A DNA stretch of 64,000 nucleotides from Paenibacillus tianmuensis. GTDB lineage: Bacteria > Bacillota > Bacilli > Paenibacillales > NBRC-103111. This document shows positions 36,209-45,656 of this stretch, in pieces. The translations under genes and the position numbers were made by a program. Each line of letters starts with the position of its first letter. Position 1 is the first letter of the stretch. The notes beneath the pieces are model-generated. The model searched no databases, was not told where the DNA came from, and was given only the letters and a program-made list of their open reading frames with translations. Location of the stretch: positions 1 through 64,000 of the forward strand of contig NZ_FMTT01000001.1 of assembly GCF_900100345.1 (NCBI RefSeq), read 5' to 3'.

Positions 36209-36412
36209 ATGAACGTGGACGTAAACGCGATATTCCAGATCGCCGGCATCGGCATCATTATCGCAATGATTCATACCGTGCTGAAGCAGATGGGCAAAGA
36301 AGATATGGCGCATTGGGTCACCGTGATCGGCTTCGTCGTCGTGCTGTTTATGGTGGTCCGGCTGCTGGACAGCTTGTTTAAAGAGATCAAGACGATTTTT
36401 CTCTTCCAATAA
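36209..36412 (+). CDS. spoIIIAC: Stage III sporulation protein AC
   Basis: A 67-residue membrane protein, MNVDVNAIFQIAGIGIIIAM to the end, with two helices. The length and sequence match SpoIIIAC. ATG 36209 follows GGTGAGG by 8 nt; an earlier GTG at 36200 is part of that site. Confidence 0.95.
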   Translation: MNVDVNAIFQIAGIGIIIAMIHTVLKQMGKEDMAHWVTVIGFVVVLFMVVRLLDSLFKEIKTIFLFQ

Positions 36413-36427
36413 AAGCAGGTGAAGCCC

Positions 36428-36817
36428 GTGGAGATTATTCAAATCGTAGGGCTCGGGTTGGTGACGACCGTGCTGGTGCTAATCATCAAGGAGCAAAAGC
36501 CAATGTTCGCCTTCCTGCTGACGGCCTTCACCGGCATTACGATCTTCCTGTTCCTGATCGGCAAAATATCCGGCGTGATCGGAGTGCTGGAGGAGCTGGC
36601 CAACAAGGCGAACATCAACCTGATATTTCTCAAGACGATTCTGAAAATCATCGGCATCGCCTACATCGCCGAATTCGGCGCCCAGATCGTCCGGGACGCA
36701 GGTCAGGAAGCGGTGGCCTCCAAAATAGAGCTGTCCGGCAAAGTTCTCATCATGGTGATGGCGATTCCGATCGTCTCGGCGATCATCGAAACGGTCGTCA
36801 AGCTGCTTCCCGCGTAG
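36428..36817 (+). CDS. spoIIIAD: Stage III sporulation protein AD
   Basis: A 129-residue membrane protein, MEIIQIVGLGLVTTVLVLII, paired with SpoIIIAC in the basal part of the channel. GTG 36428 is 6 nt after AGGTGA; a GTG at 36419 would add three residues and leave no site. Confidence 0.95.
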   Translation: MEIIQIVGLGLVTTVLVLIIKEQKPMFAFLLTAFTGITIFLFLIGKISGVIGVLEELANKANINLIFLKTILKIIGIAYIAEFGAQIVRDAGQEAVASKIELSGKVLIMVMAIPIVSAIIETVVKLLPA

Positions 36818-36865
36818 CTCCGGAGAGGGGCAGCTCGGCATGAAAAAGCGGGTGGAGGCGAAGCG

Positions 36866-38113
36866 ATGAGGCGGCGCTGGATGCAAAGGTTACGACATTC
36901 GTGCGGCAGACTGGCCGCCAGTGGCACACTCCGGCTCGGACTGCTGCTTGGCATGGCATTCCTCTCAGCGCTCATGCTGGACGGGGGAGTGGGCTGCTGC
37001 GGCGCCGCGTTTGCCGCCGTACCGGCGGAAGAGCTGATCCGGGAGCAGGCGCAGCGGCTGCCGCTCGATCAGGTCGAGCAATTCTGGAGCCGGCTGACCC
37101 GGCAGTACGGCGGATATTTTCCCGACAGCCGGGCCCCGAGCTTCATGGAGCTGCTGCTCGGAGCCAAGGATTTCGGCCTCGGTTCGGTATTCTCGGGATT
37201 GTTCAAATATTTGTTTCACGAGCTTCTCTACAATGGCAAGCTGCTGGTTTCCATCGTCATTCTTACAGTATTCAGCATGCTGCTGGAAACGCTGCAAAGC
37301 TCCTTCGAGAAAAATAACGTCAGCAAGATCGCTTACGCCATTTCGTTTCTGGTCCTGATGATTATGGCGGTCAACAGCTTCAGCGTCGCGATCGGCTATG
37401 CGAAATCGGCGATAACCGATATGATCCACTTCATGATCGCCGTCGTGCCGCTGTTGCTTACGCTGCTCGCTTCCATGGGCAACGTGGTGTCAGTCACCGT
37501 CCTGCACCCGCTGATCGTATTCATGATCCACGCCGTCGGGACGGCGATCTACTTCATCGTATTTCCGCTGCTGTTTTTCTCGGCGGTGCTGCATATTGTC
37601 AGCTCGCTGTCGGACAAATACAAGGTGACCCAGCTAGCCAATTTGCTGCGAAACGTCAGCGTAGGATGTCTTGGAGTTTTCGTTACGGTATTTTTGGGGG
37701 TTGTTTCGGTACAAGGCATCGGCAGCGCCGCGGCGGACGGGGTGACGATCCGGACGGCCAAGTATATTGCAGGCAACTTCGTGCCGGTGGTCGGGCGGCT
37801 GTTCTCGGACGCCTCGGAGACCGTGATCGGCGCCTCGCTGCTGGTGAAAAACGCGGTAGGGCTGGCGGGGGTCGTCATTCTTCTGGTGCTCTGCGCTTTC
37901 CCGGCGCTCAAAATATTGGCGCTTGCCTTCATTTATAATGTATCGGCCGCGGTGATGCAGCCCTTGGGAGATAACCCGATGATAACGTGCTTGGAAACGA
38001 TTGGAAAAAGCTTGATTTTCGTATTTGCGGCGCTTGCCGTCGTCGGGCTGATGTTCTTCCTGGCGATCACCATTGTCATTGCCGCCGGCAACGTATCCGT
38101 CATGATGCGCTGA
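36866..38113 (+). CDS. spoIIIAE: Stage III sporulation protein AE
   Basis: A 415-residue polytopic membrane protein, the largest channel component. An N-terminal signal-like helix (about 22-50 with LRLGLLLGMAFLSALML and the AFA cleavage-like end) precedes an extracytoplasmic stretch QAQRLPLDQVEQFWSRLTRQ, and about seven further helices follow, including LLTLLASMGNVVSVTVLHPL near 195. GGTGGAGG precedes ATG 36866. Confidence 0.95.
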   Translation: MRRRWMQRLRHSCGRLAASGTLRLGLLLGMAFLSALMLDGGVGCCGAAFAAVPAEELIREQAQRLPLDQVEQFWSRLTRQYGGYFPDSRAPSFMELLLGAKDFGLGSVFSGLFKYLFHELLYNGKLLVSIVILTVFSMLLETLQSSFEKNNVSKIAYAISFLVLMIMAVNSFSVAIGYAKSAITDMIHFMIAVVPLLLTLLASMGNVVSVTVLHPLIVFMIHAVGTAIYFIVFPLLFFSAVLHIVSSLSDKYKVTQLANLLRNVSVGCLGVFVTVFLGVVSVQGIGSAAADGVTIRTAKYIAGNFVPVVGRLFSDASETVIGASLLVKNAVGLAGVVILLVLCAFPALKILALAFIYNVSAAVMQPLGDNPMITCLETIGKSLIFVFAALAVVGLMFFLAITIVIAAGNVSVMMR

Positions 38114-38142
38114 ACCCCGCCCCACGAAGGAGAGGATGACGA

Positions 38143-38877
38143 TTGGACTTCATGAGCGGGTGGCTCAAGTCGATCGTCATGGTCATCTTGCTCGCCACCT
38201 TCGTCGATCTGCTGCTGCCGAACCAGTCGATGCAGCGCTACGTCAAAACTGTGATCGGCCTGTTCCTGCTGCTTACGCTGCTGCAGCCGCTCTTTTCACT
38301 GCTTGGCCAGCGCTCCCAATTGGATGAGCGCGTCAAGGATGCGCTGTTCAAAAGCGGAGCCGCGAACCCGGAACGGATGGCGAGCGGAGAGGTCGAGTCG
38401 CTGCCGGTCACCCTGCAGCGGGCCGAAGCGCTGAAAGCCAAGCAGCAGGAGCAATCGCGCAAGCTGGTGGAGGCGCAGGCTGCCGGTCTGATGAAGCGAA
38501 GCATTGAGCAGAAGGCCGGGGTGAAGGTGCGAAGCATTCAGGTGGAGACCGCCGCCGATCGCGAAGGCCAGCTTATCATCCGCAGCGTCTCCCTCGCCTT
38601 GGAGCCGCAGCCGCCGGTTACTTCCGTTACGGATACGGCTTCAAGACCGGGTAGAGGGATCGAGCCGGTCAAACCAGTCGCGCCCGTTGCCGGTGTCGAT
38701 ATCCGCATCGGACAGCCGCAATCGAGTCCCGTTTCCCGAATGAGCAACAGGGAATCGGATGAAAATAAGCTGCCGCCTGAATGGATGCAGAAAAAGACGC
38801 AAATATTACTGATGTTGGAGCAGGATTGGCAGGTAGGCGAAGATCAAATCCGGCTGGAGCTGGCGGTGGGGAGGTGA
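38143..38877 (+). CDS. spoIIIAF: Stage III sporulation protein AF
   Basis: A 244-residue protein with two N-terminal helices (WLKSIVMVILLATFVDLLLP and VKTVIGLFLLLTLLQPLFSL) then a soluble ring-forming domain of the mother-cell side rich in helices (about 75-240) with ESLPVTLQRAEALKAKQQEQ. TTG 38143 is 7 nt after GGAGAGG; ATG 38152 is also possible. Overlaps the AG gene start region by TGATG. Confidence 0.93.
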   Translation: MDFMSGWLKSIVMVILLATFVDLLLPNQSMQRYVKTVIGLFLLLTLLQPLFSLLGQRSQLDERVKDALFKSGAANPERMASGEVESLPVTLQRAEALKAKQQEQSRKLVEAQAAGLMKRSIEQKAGVKVRSIQVETAADREGQLIIRSVSLALEPQPPVTSVTDTASRPGRGIEPVKPVAPVAGVDIRIGQPQSSPVSRMSNRESDENKLPPEWMQKKTQILLMLEQDWQVGEDQIRLELAVGR

Positions 38878-38882
38878 TGCGG

Positions 38883-39515
38883 ATGGGAGAGATGCGGAGA
38901 AGGATGCAATCGTGGCTTGGCGGTGGCCCGGGCGGTCCGAAGCGGGTGCAGGCGTTTCGATGGGTGCTGTTGCTCGGGCTCGTAGGCGCTGCGCTTATGA
39001 TTCTGAACTCGTTTATAACCGTGAAGGAGGTGGACCCCACCGGCACGGGACGGGCGTCTCCTCCCGATCAGACCAAGCCGGCCTTCGGTCAGGGCAACAA
39101 AGAGCGAAGCATGTTCAAAGATTATGAGGAAGCGTATGAAACCGAGCTCAGGGACGTATTGTCGAAAATTGTCGGAGTGGGCGATGTGGAAGTGCTGGTG
39201 ACCATAGAGTCGACGGAGGAACTGAACGTTGAGCGCAACACCAAGGAAACGCAGCAAATTACCAATGAAAAAGATCCGCAGGGGGCCACGAGACATATCA
39301 CCGACGTGACCCGGAACGGCGAAGTTGTGCTCTACGAAATTTCGGGCGGCAAGCAGCCGCTCGTCGTCAAGACGATTAAGCCGAAAATCCGCGGCGTGCT
39401 CGTCGTCGCCAAGGGCGCGGAAAATCTGACGGTGAAAAAAATGATTACCGAAGCGGTAGAACGCGGGTTGGATGTTCCTGCCCACCGGATATCGATCCAG
39501 CCTCGCAAGCAGTAA
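38883..39515 (+). CDS. spoIIIAG: Stage III sporulation protein AG
   Basis: A 210-residue protein. One membrane helix (AFRWVLLLGLVGAALMILNS) near 22-41 is followed by the ring-building motif domain that forms the large SpoIIIAG channel ring: EDYETELRDVLSKIVGVGDV-type sequence near 85, then the long beta-rich TEELNVERNTKETQQIT insert and IKPKIRGVLVVAKGAENLTV near 165. ATG 38883 is 8 nt behind GGGGAGG; ATG 38877 is too close. Confidence 0.94.
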   Translation: MGEMRRRMQSWLGGGPGGPKRVQAFRWVLLLGLVGAALMILNSFITVKEVDPTGTGRASPPDQTKPAFGQGNKERSMFKDYEEAYETELRDVLSKIVGVGDVEVLVTIESTEELNVERNTKETQQITNEKDPQGATRHITDVTRNGEVVLYEISGGKQPLVVKTIKPKIRGVLVVAKGAENLTVKKMITEAVERGLDVPAHRISIQPRKQ

Positions 39516-39579
39516 GCCGTACGAGGCCGGTGCGATACATTCAATATTAAACAAGGATAAACGTTAAGGAGGATATGCA

Positions 39580-40551
39580 ATGAATTCGAAAAGACAAACC
39601 ATTTGGCTTGTATCCATGCTTAGTTTGATGGTGGTGCTGTCCGCCTACTACCTGTTTACGGAAGACGTGGGCAATGTGGAAGTGACGGGAACGACACCGA
39701 AGGAAATGACGATCAGCGCCGGGCAAACGGATGCGATGCATCCCGCAGCGACGGATGCGAACACTGGTCCGAGAGGCGAGCAAAAGCCGGGGCAAAAACC
39801 GGAAGTGAAGCCCGAACAGAAGCCTGAGGTGAAACCGGAGCAGAAGCCTGAGATCAAGCCCGAGCAAAAGCCCGAGATAAAACCCGAACAGAAGCCTGAG
39901 ATGAAACCGGAGCAAAAACCGGAAATGAAGCCCGAACAAAAGCCCGAGATGAAGCCCGAGCAGAAGCCTGAGATGAAGCCTGAGATGAAGCCTGAGATGA
40001 AGCCGGAGCAAAAACCGGAAATGAAGCCCGAACAGAAGCCCGAGATGAAGCCGGAAGGCAAACCGGAGCAAAAGCCTGGAAAGGGTGAAAAACCCAGCAG
40101 CGCGGGAGCGGAGACGTCGTCGATCGCCGCTCAGCCGGTCTCCAAAAACAAAACGGACGCCACAGTGCTGCAGCAGGTGCAAGCGCAGGCCCATGCCCAA
40201 TCGGGGAAGGACTATTTTGTAAACCTCCAGTTGAAGCGCAACGAAGAGATGGCTAAGAAAGCCGAGCAGCTCCTGACGATTATCGCGGACCCGAAACAGA
40301 CGTCCGAAGCAGCCGTCAAGGCGCAGGAAGAGCTGCGGAAAATCGAAGATATGGAAGCCAAAGTTACGAATCTCGAAGAAAGCTTGACGAAAGATTTCCC
40401 GCAGGCTGTTGTCACACAAGACTCCAACAAATGGAAGGTTACCGTCCAAGCAGGCAAGCTGGAGAAAAGCCAAGCGCTCAGCATCATTGACAAAACAATC
40501 AAAGAACTGAGCGTTGGTCCCGACAGCGTATCGGTGCAAATGATTCCTTAA
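39580..40551 (+). CDS. spoIIIAH: Stage III sporulation protein AH with expanded KPE repeat linker
   Basis: A 323-residue SpoIIIAH, about 100 longer than B. subtilis (218). TM helix [20 protein letters not shown] lies at 7-26. Residues about 67-167 are a tandem repeat based on KPEQKPEM, then a serine/alanine linker. The conserved YscJ-like ring domain follows at about 205-323 ([20 protein letters not shown] to SVSVQMIP), the part that binds SpoIIQ across the intermembrane space. The repeat alternates Pro, Lys and Glu and should be extended and highly charged, a spacer between membrane and ring. Confidence 0.95.
   Translation: MNSKRQTIWLVSMLSLMVVLSAYYLFTEDVGNVEVTGTTPKEMTISAGQTDAMHPAATDANTGPRGEQKPGQKPEVKPEQKPEVKPEQKPEIKPEQKPEIKPEQKPEMKPEQKPEMKPEQKPEMKPEQKPEMKPEMKPEMKPEQKPEMKPEQKPEMKPEGKPEQKPGKGEKPSSAGAETSSIAAQPVSKNKTDATVLQQVQAQAHAQSGKDYFVNLQLKRNEEMAKKAEQLLTIIADPKQTSEAAVKAQEELRKIEDMEAKVTNLEESLTKDFPQAVVTQDSNKWKVTVQAGKLEKSQALSIIDKTIKELSVGPDSVSVQMIP
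39778..40080. repeat. In-frame tandem repeat in spoIIIAH (KPEQKPEM units)
   Basis: About 300 nt made of imperfect 12- and 24-nt units encoding KPEQ and KPE(M/I/V). Units differ mainly at third codon positions (CCG/CCC/CCT, GAG/GAA, CAG/CAA), showing old duplication with purifying selection, while some adjacent units such as the three GAGATGAAGCCT copies near 39970 are nearly identical, showing recent slippage. Confidence 0.92.
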
Positions 40552-40594
40552 CCGGAATCTGAAGCCGATAGACAGGAAGAATGCGCATGTAAGG

Positions 40595-40632
40595 AGAGTC
40601 CGGAATGAATGAATCCAGGCTCTTCTTTTTTT
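40595..40632 (+). terminator. Terminator of the spoIIIA operon
   Basis: AGAGTCCGGA and TCCAGGCTCT form a stem with one mismatch and a G-T wobble, followed by TCTTCTTTTTTT. Confidence 0.75.
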
Positions 40633-40894
40633 GCATTATTCGACTGTTTTCGTCATTTACTTTTCTTATTCGCGGTGACTTTTCCGTCTTCCGGACGGGA
40701 CCGGATACCGCGCGTTATTCCCGGAGAAGGAAACTCTTTTCTTACCGAAAGATTGTGATATAATAACAACGTCGTTTGTTTTACGGTGTTGACCGCTGCC
40801 GCGGGACAAGCCGTCGGTTTGCGCGCCGCTTGGCCGGGGCGTGCCGCAGCTTGCATGAGCAGTTGTCAACAAGATGCCTAAAGGAGTGAATTCC
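40633..40894 (+). promoter_or_regulatory. accBC upstream region
   Basis: TATAAT at 40759-40764 is a good -10 but the -35 (CTTTTC, 40736-40741) is weak. About 130 nt of leader follow, with GC-rich inverted segments (GCCGC/GCGGC) near 40797-40850, which could fold; no known riboswitch is recognised. Confidence 0.45.
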
Positions 40895-41386
40895 GTGTTT
40901 AAGTTAAGCGAAATTAAAGAATTGATCAAGCTGGTGGATCAAACATCATTGCAAGAACTCGAGATCGAAAACGAAGGCTCCCGCCTTTTAATCCGTAAAC
41001 CGAATAAAACCGAGCAAGTCGTCGTCACCGCCGCACAGCCTGCGGCCAGCCTCGTCGCCCAGCAGCCTGCTCCTCAAGCCGTCGTTCAGACGTCCGCGGC
41101 AGTCAACATACCTGCAGCCGAACCTCCGGCAGCAGCCCAATCCAATTTACATACGATTGTTTCCCCTATGGTCGGCACCTTTTACGAAGCCTCTTCTCCG
41201 GGAGCGGCGCCGTTCGTTTCCAAGGGCACTAGCGTGAAGGAAACGACGATCGTCTGCATCATCGAAGCGATGAAGCTGATGAACGAGATCGAAGCCGAAG
41301 TCAAAGGCCAGATCGTCGAAGTGCTTGTCGAGAACGGGCAGTTGGTGGAGTACGGCCAACCGTTGTTCCTGGTGAAACCGGAATAA
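40895..41386 (+). CDS. accB: Acetyl-CoA carboxylase biotin carboxyl carrier protein
   Basis: A 163-residue BCCP. The N-terminal [20 protein letters not shown] helix region, a Pro/Ala-rich linker (about 52-85), and the biotinyl domain with [14 protein letters not shown] (biotin on the lysine of AMKLM near residue 129). It carries carboxybiotin between AccC and AccAD in fatty acid synthesis. GTG 40895 has AAAGGAGTG upstream. accC follows 20 nt later. Confidence 0.96.
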   Translation: MFKLSEIKELIKLVDQTSLQELEIENEGSRLLIRKPNKTEQVVVTAAQPAASLVAQQPAPQAVVQTSAAVNIPAAEPPAAAQSNLHTIVSPMVGTFYEASSPGAAPFVSKGTSVKETTIVCIIEAMKLMNEIEAEVKGQIVEVLVENGQLVEYGQPLFLVKPE

Positions 41387-41406
41387 TCCGCTAGGAGGAG
41401 AACCCA

Positions 41407-42765
41407 TTGAAGTTTCAAAAAGTATTGATCGCCAACCGTGGGGAAATCGCCGTGCGCATTATTCGCGCATGCCGTGAGCTCGGAATTTCTACGGTCGCGG
41501 TTTACTCGGAAGCGGACCACGAAGCGCTGCATGTCCGTTTGGCGGACGAGGCCTATTGTATCGGACCTACAGCTTCCAAAGACAGCTATTTGAATTACAT
41601 GAATCTGATGAGCGTCGCGACGTTGACGGAGACCGACGCGATTCATCCGGGATACGGCTTTTTGGCGGAGAACGCCGACTTCGCCGAAATTTGCGAGAGC
41701 TGCAACATTACGTTCATCGGTCCTTCGCCGGAAGCGATCAGCAAGATGGGCGACAAATCCGTTGCGAAGCAGACGATGAGAGAAGCGGGCGTTCCCGTCA
41801 TCCCCGGCTCCGACGGCCTTGTCGAGGATATGGACGAAGCGGTCCGACTGGCCCGCGAGATCGGCTATCCGGTCATTATTAAGGCGACGGCCGGAGGCGG
41901 AGGCAAAGGCATTCGTCTGGCCGAGAACGAAGAGATGCTGATTCAGCAAATTACGACCGCCCAGCAGGAAGCGCAAAAAGCTTTCGGCAATGCAGGCGTC
42001 TATTTGGAGAAATATTTGACGGGGATGAAGCACGTCGAAATTCAAGTGCTGGCCGACAAGCACGGCAACGTGGTGCATTTGGGCGAGCGCGACTGTTCGG
42101 TGCAGCGCCGCCGCCAGAAGCTGGTGGAGGAAGCGCCTTGCCCGATTCTGACGCAGGAAATCCGCGACCGGATGGGTGAAGCGGCCGTTCGCGCGGCCAA
42201 AGCCGTCGATTATTCCGGCGCCGGTACGCTCGAGTTTTTGCTCGGACAGGACGGACAGTTTTACTTTATGGAGATGAACACCCGGATTCAGGTAGAGCAT
42301 CCGGTTACGGAGCTGATTACGGGCATCGATATTATTAAAGAAATGATCCGCGTCGCGGAAGGCGAGCCGCTTTCGTTCACTCAGGACGAGGTCCGCATCG
42401 ACGGCTGGGCGATCGAGTGCCGGATCAACGCAGAAGACCCGGATCGCAACTTTATGCCGTCCGCGGGTCAAATCAAGTTTTATTTGCCGCCCGGCGGCTT
42501 CGGCGTCCGTGTTGACAGCGCCGCATACCCGGGCTACACGATTCCGCCTCATTACGATTCGATGATCGCGAAGCTGATCGTGTGGGGAGCGGACCGCAAC
42601 GAAGCGATCCAGCGAATGAAGCGCGCTCTGGCCGAATTTACGATCGAAGGCATTCATTCGACGATCCCGTTCCATCTGAAGCTGCTAGAGCATAAAAAGT
42701 TTTTGGCCGGCGACTTCGATATTAAATTTTTGGAAGAGCATGACGTGAACGATCCGGATTCGTAA
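41407..42765 (+). CDS. accC: Biotin carboxylase of acetyl-CoA carboxylase
   Basis: A 452-residue ATP-grasp enzyme that carboxylates biotin on Acc[21 protein letters not shown] opens the biotin carboxylase N domain, [15 protein letters not shown] near 158-172 is the ATP-grasp glycine loop, [20 protein letters not shown] near 285 holds magnesium ligands, and the C domain ends with [13 protein letters not shown] 41407 follows AGGAGGAG by 6 nt. Confidence 0.97.
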   Translation: MKFQKVLIANRGEIAVRIIRACRELGISTVAVYSEADHEALHVRLADEAYCIGPTASKDSYLNYMNLMSVATLTETDAIHPGYGFLAENADFAEICESCNITFIGPSPEAISKMGDKSVAKQTMREAGVPVIPGSDGLVEDMDEAVRLAREIGYPVIIKATAGGGGKGIRLAENEEMLIQQITTAQQEAQKAFGNAGVYLEKYLTGMKHVEIQVLADKHGNVVHLGERDCSVQRRRQKLVEEAPCPILTQEIRDRMGEAAVRAAKAVDYSGAGTLEFLLGQDGQFYFMEMNTRIQVEHPVTELITGIDIIKEMIRVAEGEPLSFTQDEVRIDGWAIECRINAEDPDRNFMPSAGQIKFYLPPGGFGVRVDSAAYPGYTIPPHYDSMIAKLIVWGADRNEAIQRMKRALAEFTIEGIHSTIPFHLKLLEHKKFLAGDFDIKFLEEHDVNDPDS

Positions 42766-42779
42766 GCAGGTTTACTGCG

Positions 42780-42808
42780 TTGTCATATAGTAATGGGAAT
42801 GGTATAGT
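42780..42808 (+). promoter_or_regulatory. SigmaA promoter of the asp23/yqhY gene
   Basis: TTGTCA at 42780-42785, 17-nt spacer, TATAGT at 42803-42808, about 50 nt before the start codon. Confidence 0.7.
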
Positions 42809-42857
42809 AATACAATAACACTAGGTGTGGGCAAGCCAAATTTAGGAGGTCCTGACC

Positions 42858-43268
42858 ATGAGTACATTGGCAGAGGATTATGAGAAGACCGAGATGGGCA
42901 CGATTCAGATCGCTCCGGAGGTGATCGAGATTATCGCCGGTATGGCGGCCGCGGAAGTGCCCGGCGTTGCAGGCATGAGCGGCGGATTTGCCGGAGATAT
43001 CGCCGAGTTTCTCGGACGCAAAAATATGGCCAAAGGCGTAAAAGTCGAAGTAGGCCAACGCGAAGCGTCGATTGACGTGTCTGTCGTCATCGAATTCGGC
43101 ATGCGGATTCCGGAGGTTGCAAGCGGGATTCAGCATAATGTCAAGCAGGCCATCGAATCGATGACCGGACTTAACGTCGTACAAGTGAACGTTCACATTC
43201 ATGACGTCGTTTTCAAAGGTGCGGACAAAGTCGAAGAGCCGGAAACGCCCGCACAGCGCGTAAAATAA
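42858..43268 (+). CDS. yqhY: Asp23/Gls24 family envelope stress protein (YqhY)
   Basis: A 136-residue Asp23 domain protein: QIAPEVIEIIAGMAAAEVPG near 17-36 and GMRIPEVASGIQHNVKQAIE near 76. In B. subtilis yqhY lies beside accBC, as here, and affects acetyl-CoA carboxylase activity and lipid balance. AGGAGGT precedes ATG 42858. It is followed by the membrane-anchor homologue amaP. Confidence 0.92.
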   Translation: MSTLAEDYEKTEMGTIQIAPEVIEIIAGMAAAEVPGVAGMSGGFAGDIAEFLGRKNMAKGVKVEVGQREASIDVSVVIEFGMRIPEVASGIQHNVKQAIESMTGLNVVQVNVHIHDVVFKGADKVEEPETPAQRVK

Positions 43269-43344
43269 TTTATAAATACCCCGGTTGAACCCCCATCCTT
43301 CACCGTTTGGGGGTTTCCTCCATCTTAGGAAGGAGTCAGGATTC

Positions 43345-43905
43345 GTGGTAAAAATTCTCGACAGACTGCTGCTCTTTATTTTCAGCTTGGCCGTGCTGAT
43401 CGCAACGTTCATTCTGTTGTTCGCTGCATTTGGCCTGATTTCCTTCGACACGGCGGGCAACTTCGCTCACGACGTGTATTACGATTTAAAAACGGCGATT
43501 ATTTTCATTAGCTCCACGGTGGTGGCTGCTCTGTTAAGCCTTCGCTTACTGTATTTGTCCGTACGGCGCGGCAAATCTTCGTCGCCCTCGATCGATCAGC
43601 GCACCGAATTCGGGGATATCCGGATTTCGCTGGATACGGTGGAGAATTTGTCGTTGAAAGCGGCAGGCCGGACGCGCGGGGTTCAAGATTTGCGCGCCCG
43701 CGTCAAAGTGAATCAATCCGGACTTGAGATCGTCATTCGCGCCATCGTGGACGGCGATACTTCCATTCCGGCGATGACCGAAGAGATGCAGGCGAACGTG
43801 AAACGGCATATTGAGGAAATTACCGGGATTCCCGTGGCTTTCGTCACGGTATTTATCGCGAATATTCAACAATCGTCCCCGACCTTCAAAAGTCGAGTGG
43901 AATAG
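43345..43905 (+). CDS. amaP: AmaP-like alkaline shock response membrane anchor protein
   Basis: A 186-residue protein with two N-terminal membrane helices (LLLFIFSLAVLIATFILLFA and AIIFISSTVVAALLSLRLLY) and an Asp23-like soluble domain (about 85-180, with VENLSLKAAGRTRGVQDLRA). AmaP anchors Asp23 to the membrane in S. aureus. GTG 43345 follows AAGGAG by 8 nt. Confidence 0.9.
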   Translation: MVKILDRLLLFIFSLAVLIATFILLFAAFGLISFDTAGNFAHDVYYDLKTAIIFISSTVVAALLSLRLLYLSVRRGKSSSPSIDQRTEFGDIRISLDTVENLSLKAAGRTRGVQDLRARVKVNQSGLEIVIRAIVDGDTSIPAMTEEMQANVKRHIEEITGIPVAFVTVFIANIQQSSPTFKSRVE

Positions 43906-43919
43906 AGGTGAGCCCCCGG

Positions 43920-44159
43920 ATGTGGATGCGAATTTGGGAGCAGCTATGGGAACAGCACAGGGGTAAGACGATCGGCGTTCTGGCCGGGAGCGCCTTTGGC
44001 CTCATTTATTTGTTCTTCGGCTTCTGGCGTATGTTAATCTTTGTCCTGATCGTATATACTGGATACTACATAGGGAAAAGGTTGGACCGGAACGAGCCGG
44101 TGTTTCCCGCAGAAGACACTTGGCGCTGGCTAATGGACAAATGGAGACCGTTCCGCTAA
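43920..44159 (+). CDS. DUF2273 small membrane protein
   Basis: A 79-residue protein with the family signature HRGKTIGVLAGSAFGLIYLF and a second helix RMLIFVLIVYTGYYIGKRLD. It is regularly found with Asp23/AmaP genes. ATG 43920 is 9 nt after GAGGTG; the GTG at 43908 is inside that site. Confidence 0.88.
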   Translation: MWMRIWEQLWEQHRGKTIGVLAGSAFGLIYLFFGFWRMLIFVLIVYTGYYIGKRLDRNEPVFPAEDTWRWLMDKWRPFR

Positions 44160-44189
44160 AATCCTTGGATGACGCCCAAGGATTTTTTT
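44158..44189 (+). terminator. Terminator after the asp23-amaP operon
   Basis: AAAATCCTTGG and CCAAGGATTTT form an 11-bp stem followed by TTT. Confidence 0.9.
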
Positions 44190-44290
44190 CGGTTGATAAC
44201 AATGTATAAGAGTCTTCAACTTAAGACAAGGAAGACGCAGCCGGTTTATTCTGGTGAAGCAAGTGCGAACCCACAGGAGGATTTGATCGG

Positions 44291-44749
44291 ATGAGACGAA
44301 GATTGGCAAGGGAGCTTGCGGTGCAAAGCTTATATCAGATCGAAATGAACGAAGCGACAGCGGCCGATGCCATCGCGCACGTCATCGAAGAAGCGCGGAC
44401 GGAGGACGAGGCGCAGCTTACGCGGGAGCGCGATCAGATTGCGCCTCATGAGGTGCTTGAGCTCGTGGAAGGCACGATGCAACACAAGCGGCAAATCGAC
44501 GGCCTGCTTTCCGATTATTTGAAGGGCTGGCAGATGGACAGGCTGTCCAAGGTAGACCGGGAAATTATGCGGCTTGCCACGTATGAAATGGTATTTCGGG
44601 AAGATGTGCCGCCGAAGGTCGTCGTGAACGAAGCAATTGAAATGGCCAAAAATTTTGGCACGGAAGAGTCGGGGAAGTTCGTCAACGGCGTGCTCGGCAA
44701 AATGATCAAAGACCTGGAGACGATTCGCAACCGTTCGTCTGAAGTGTAG
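44291..44749 (+). CDS. nusB: Transcription antitermination protein NusB
   Basis: A 152-residue helical NusB. MRRRLARELAVQSLYQIEMN at the start is the rRNA boxA-binding face, and VDREIMRLATYEMVFREDVP (about 97) and VVNEAIEMAKNFGTEESGKF FVNGVLGK-type end are typical. It acts with NusE on rRNA leaders. AGGAGGA is 9 nt upstream. Confidence 0.96.
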   Translation: MRRRLARELAVQSLYQIEMNEATAADAIAHVIEEARTEDEAQLTRERDQIAPHEVLELVEGTMQHKRQIDGLLSDYLKGWQMDRLSKVDREIMRLATYEMVFREDVPPKVVVNEAIEMAKNFGTEESGKFVNGVLGKMIKDLETIRNRSSEV

Positions 44750-44778
44750 AAGCTACCGAGCGAAAGGGGAAATCAAGC

Positions 44779-45639
44779 ATGTCCGCGCAAATCATTAACG
44801 GCAAAGAAATCGTCAGTTCTTACCGCGCCGATATTAAGCAGCAAGTCGAGCAGTTGAAGCAGCAAGGGGTACAGCCAGGACTTGCGGTGGTCATCGTCGG
44901 AGACGACCCGGCCTCGCACGTCTACGTGCGCAATAAAGCGAAAGCCTGTGAAGAAGCGGGCATGCATTCCGAAGTGTACAAGCTTCCGGAACAAACGCCG
45001 GAGGCGGATGTGCTGGATCTCATCTCCAAGCTGAATGGCGATCAGGCGATTCACGGGATTCTTGTCCAGTCGCCGCTGCCGGGACATATCTCGGAGGAAC
45101 GGGTGGTCGAAGCGATTGCGGTCGAAAAAGACGTTGACTGCTTCCATCCGGTCAATGTGGGCAACCTTATGATCGGCAAGGAAGGGCCGGCTCCTTGCAC
45201 GCCTGCTGGCGTCATTGAGATTCTCAAAAAAGTCGGCGTTGAAATTGCCGGCAAGCATGCCGTTGTGATCGGCCGCAGCAACATCGTCGGCAAGCCGATG
45301 GCGATTCTGCTGCTTCGCGAGAACGCGACAGTAACGGTGTGTCACTCGCGCACGAAAAATATGGAAGAAATTACGCGGCAGGCGGATATTTTGATCGCGG
45401 CAGTCGGCAAGGCCAAGATGATCAACCGCAGCCATATCAAGCCGGGAGCCGTTGTCGTCGACGTGGGCATCAACCGGCTCGATACCGGCAAGCTGGCGGG
45501 AGACGTCGATTTTGACGACGTTCTGGAAACGGCAAGCTATGTCACGCCGGTACCGGGCTGCGTCGGTCCGATGACGATTACGATCCTACTTCGCAATACG
45601 CTTGAAGCGGCACAGTGTGCGGCTTCGGCAACCAGCTAG
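44779..45639 (+). CDS. folD: Bifunctional methylenetetrahydrofolate dehydrogenase/cyclohydrolase
   Basis: A 286-residue FolD. Catalytic Tyr-Lys site in SHVYVRNKAKACEEAGMHSE near 50-69, ILVQSPLPGHISEERVVEAI near 94, DVDCFHPVNVGNL near 119 and the NADP Rossmann motif VVIGRSNIVGKPMAILLL near 159. It interconverts one-carbon forms of tetrahydrofolate. AAGGGG precedes ATG 44779. Confidence 0.97.
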   Translation: MSAQIINGKEIVSSYRADIKQQVEQLKQQGVQPGLAVVIVGDDPASHVYVRNKAKACEEAGMHSEVYKLPEQTPEADVLDLISKLNGDQAIHGILVQSPLPGHISEERVVEAIAVEKDVDCFHPVNVGNLMIGKEGPAPCTPAGVIEILKKVGVEIAGKHAVVIGRSNIVGKPMAILLLRENATVTVCHSRTKNMEEITRQADILIAAVGKAKMINRSHIKPGAVVVDVGINRLDTGKLAGDVDFDDVLETASYVTPVPGCVGPMTITILLRNTLEAAQCAASATS

Positions 45640-45656
45640 CGGTAACGGGCGTAGTT

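Noticed and set aside
39547-40539. Minus-strand leucine/phenylalanine/arginine-rich frame resembling repeated membrane segments
   Set aside because: It is the complement of the KPEQ repeat of spoIIIAH; its [11 protein letters not shown] pattern follows from the repeat codons.
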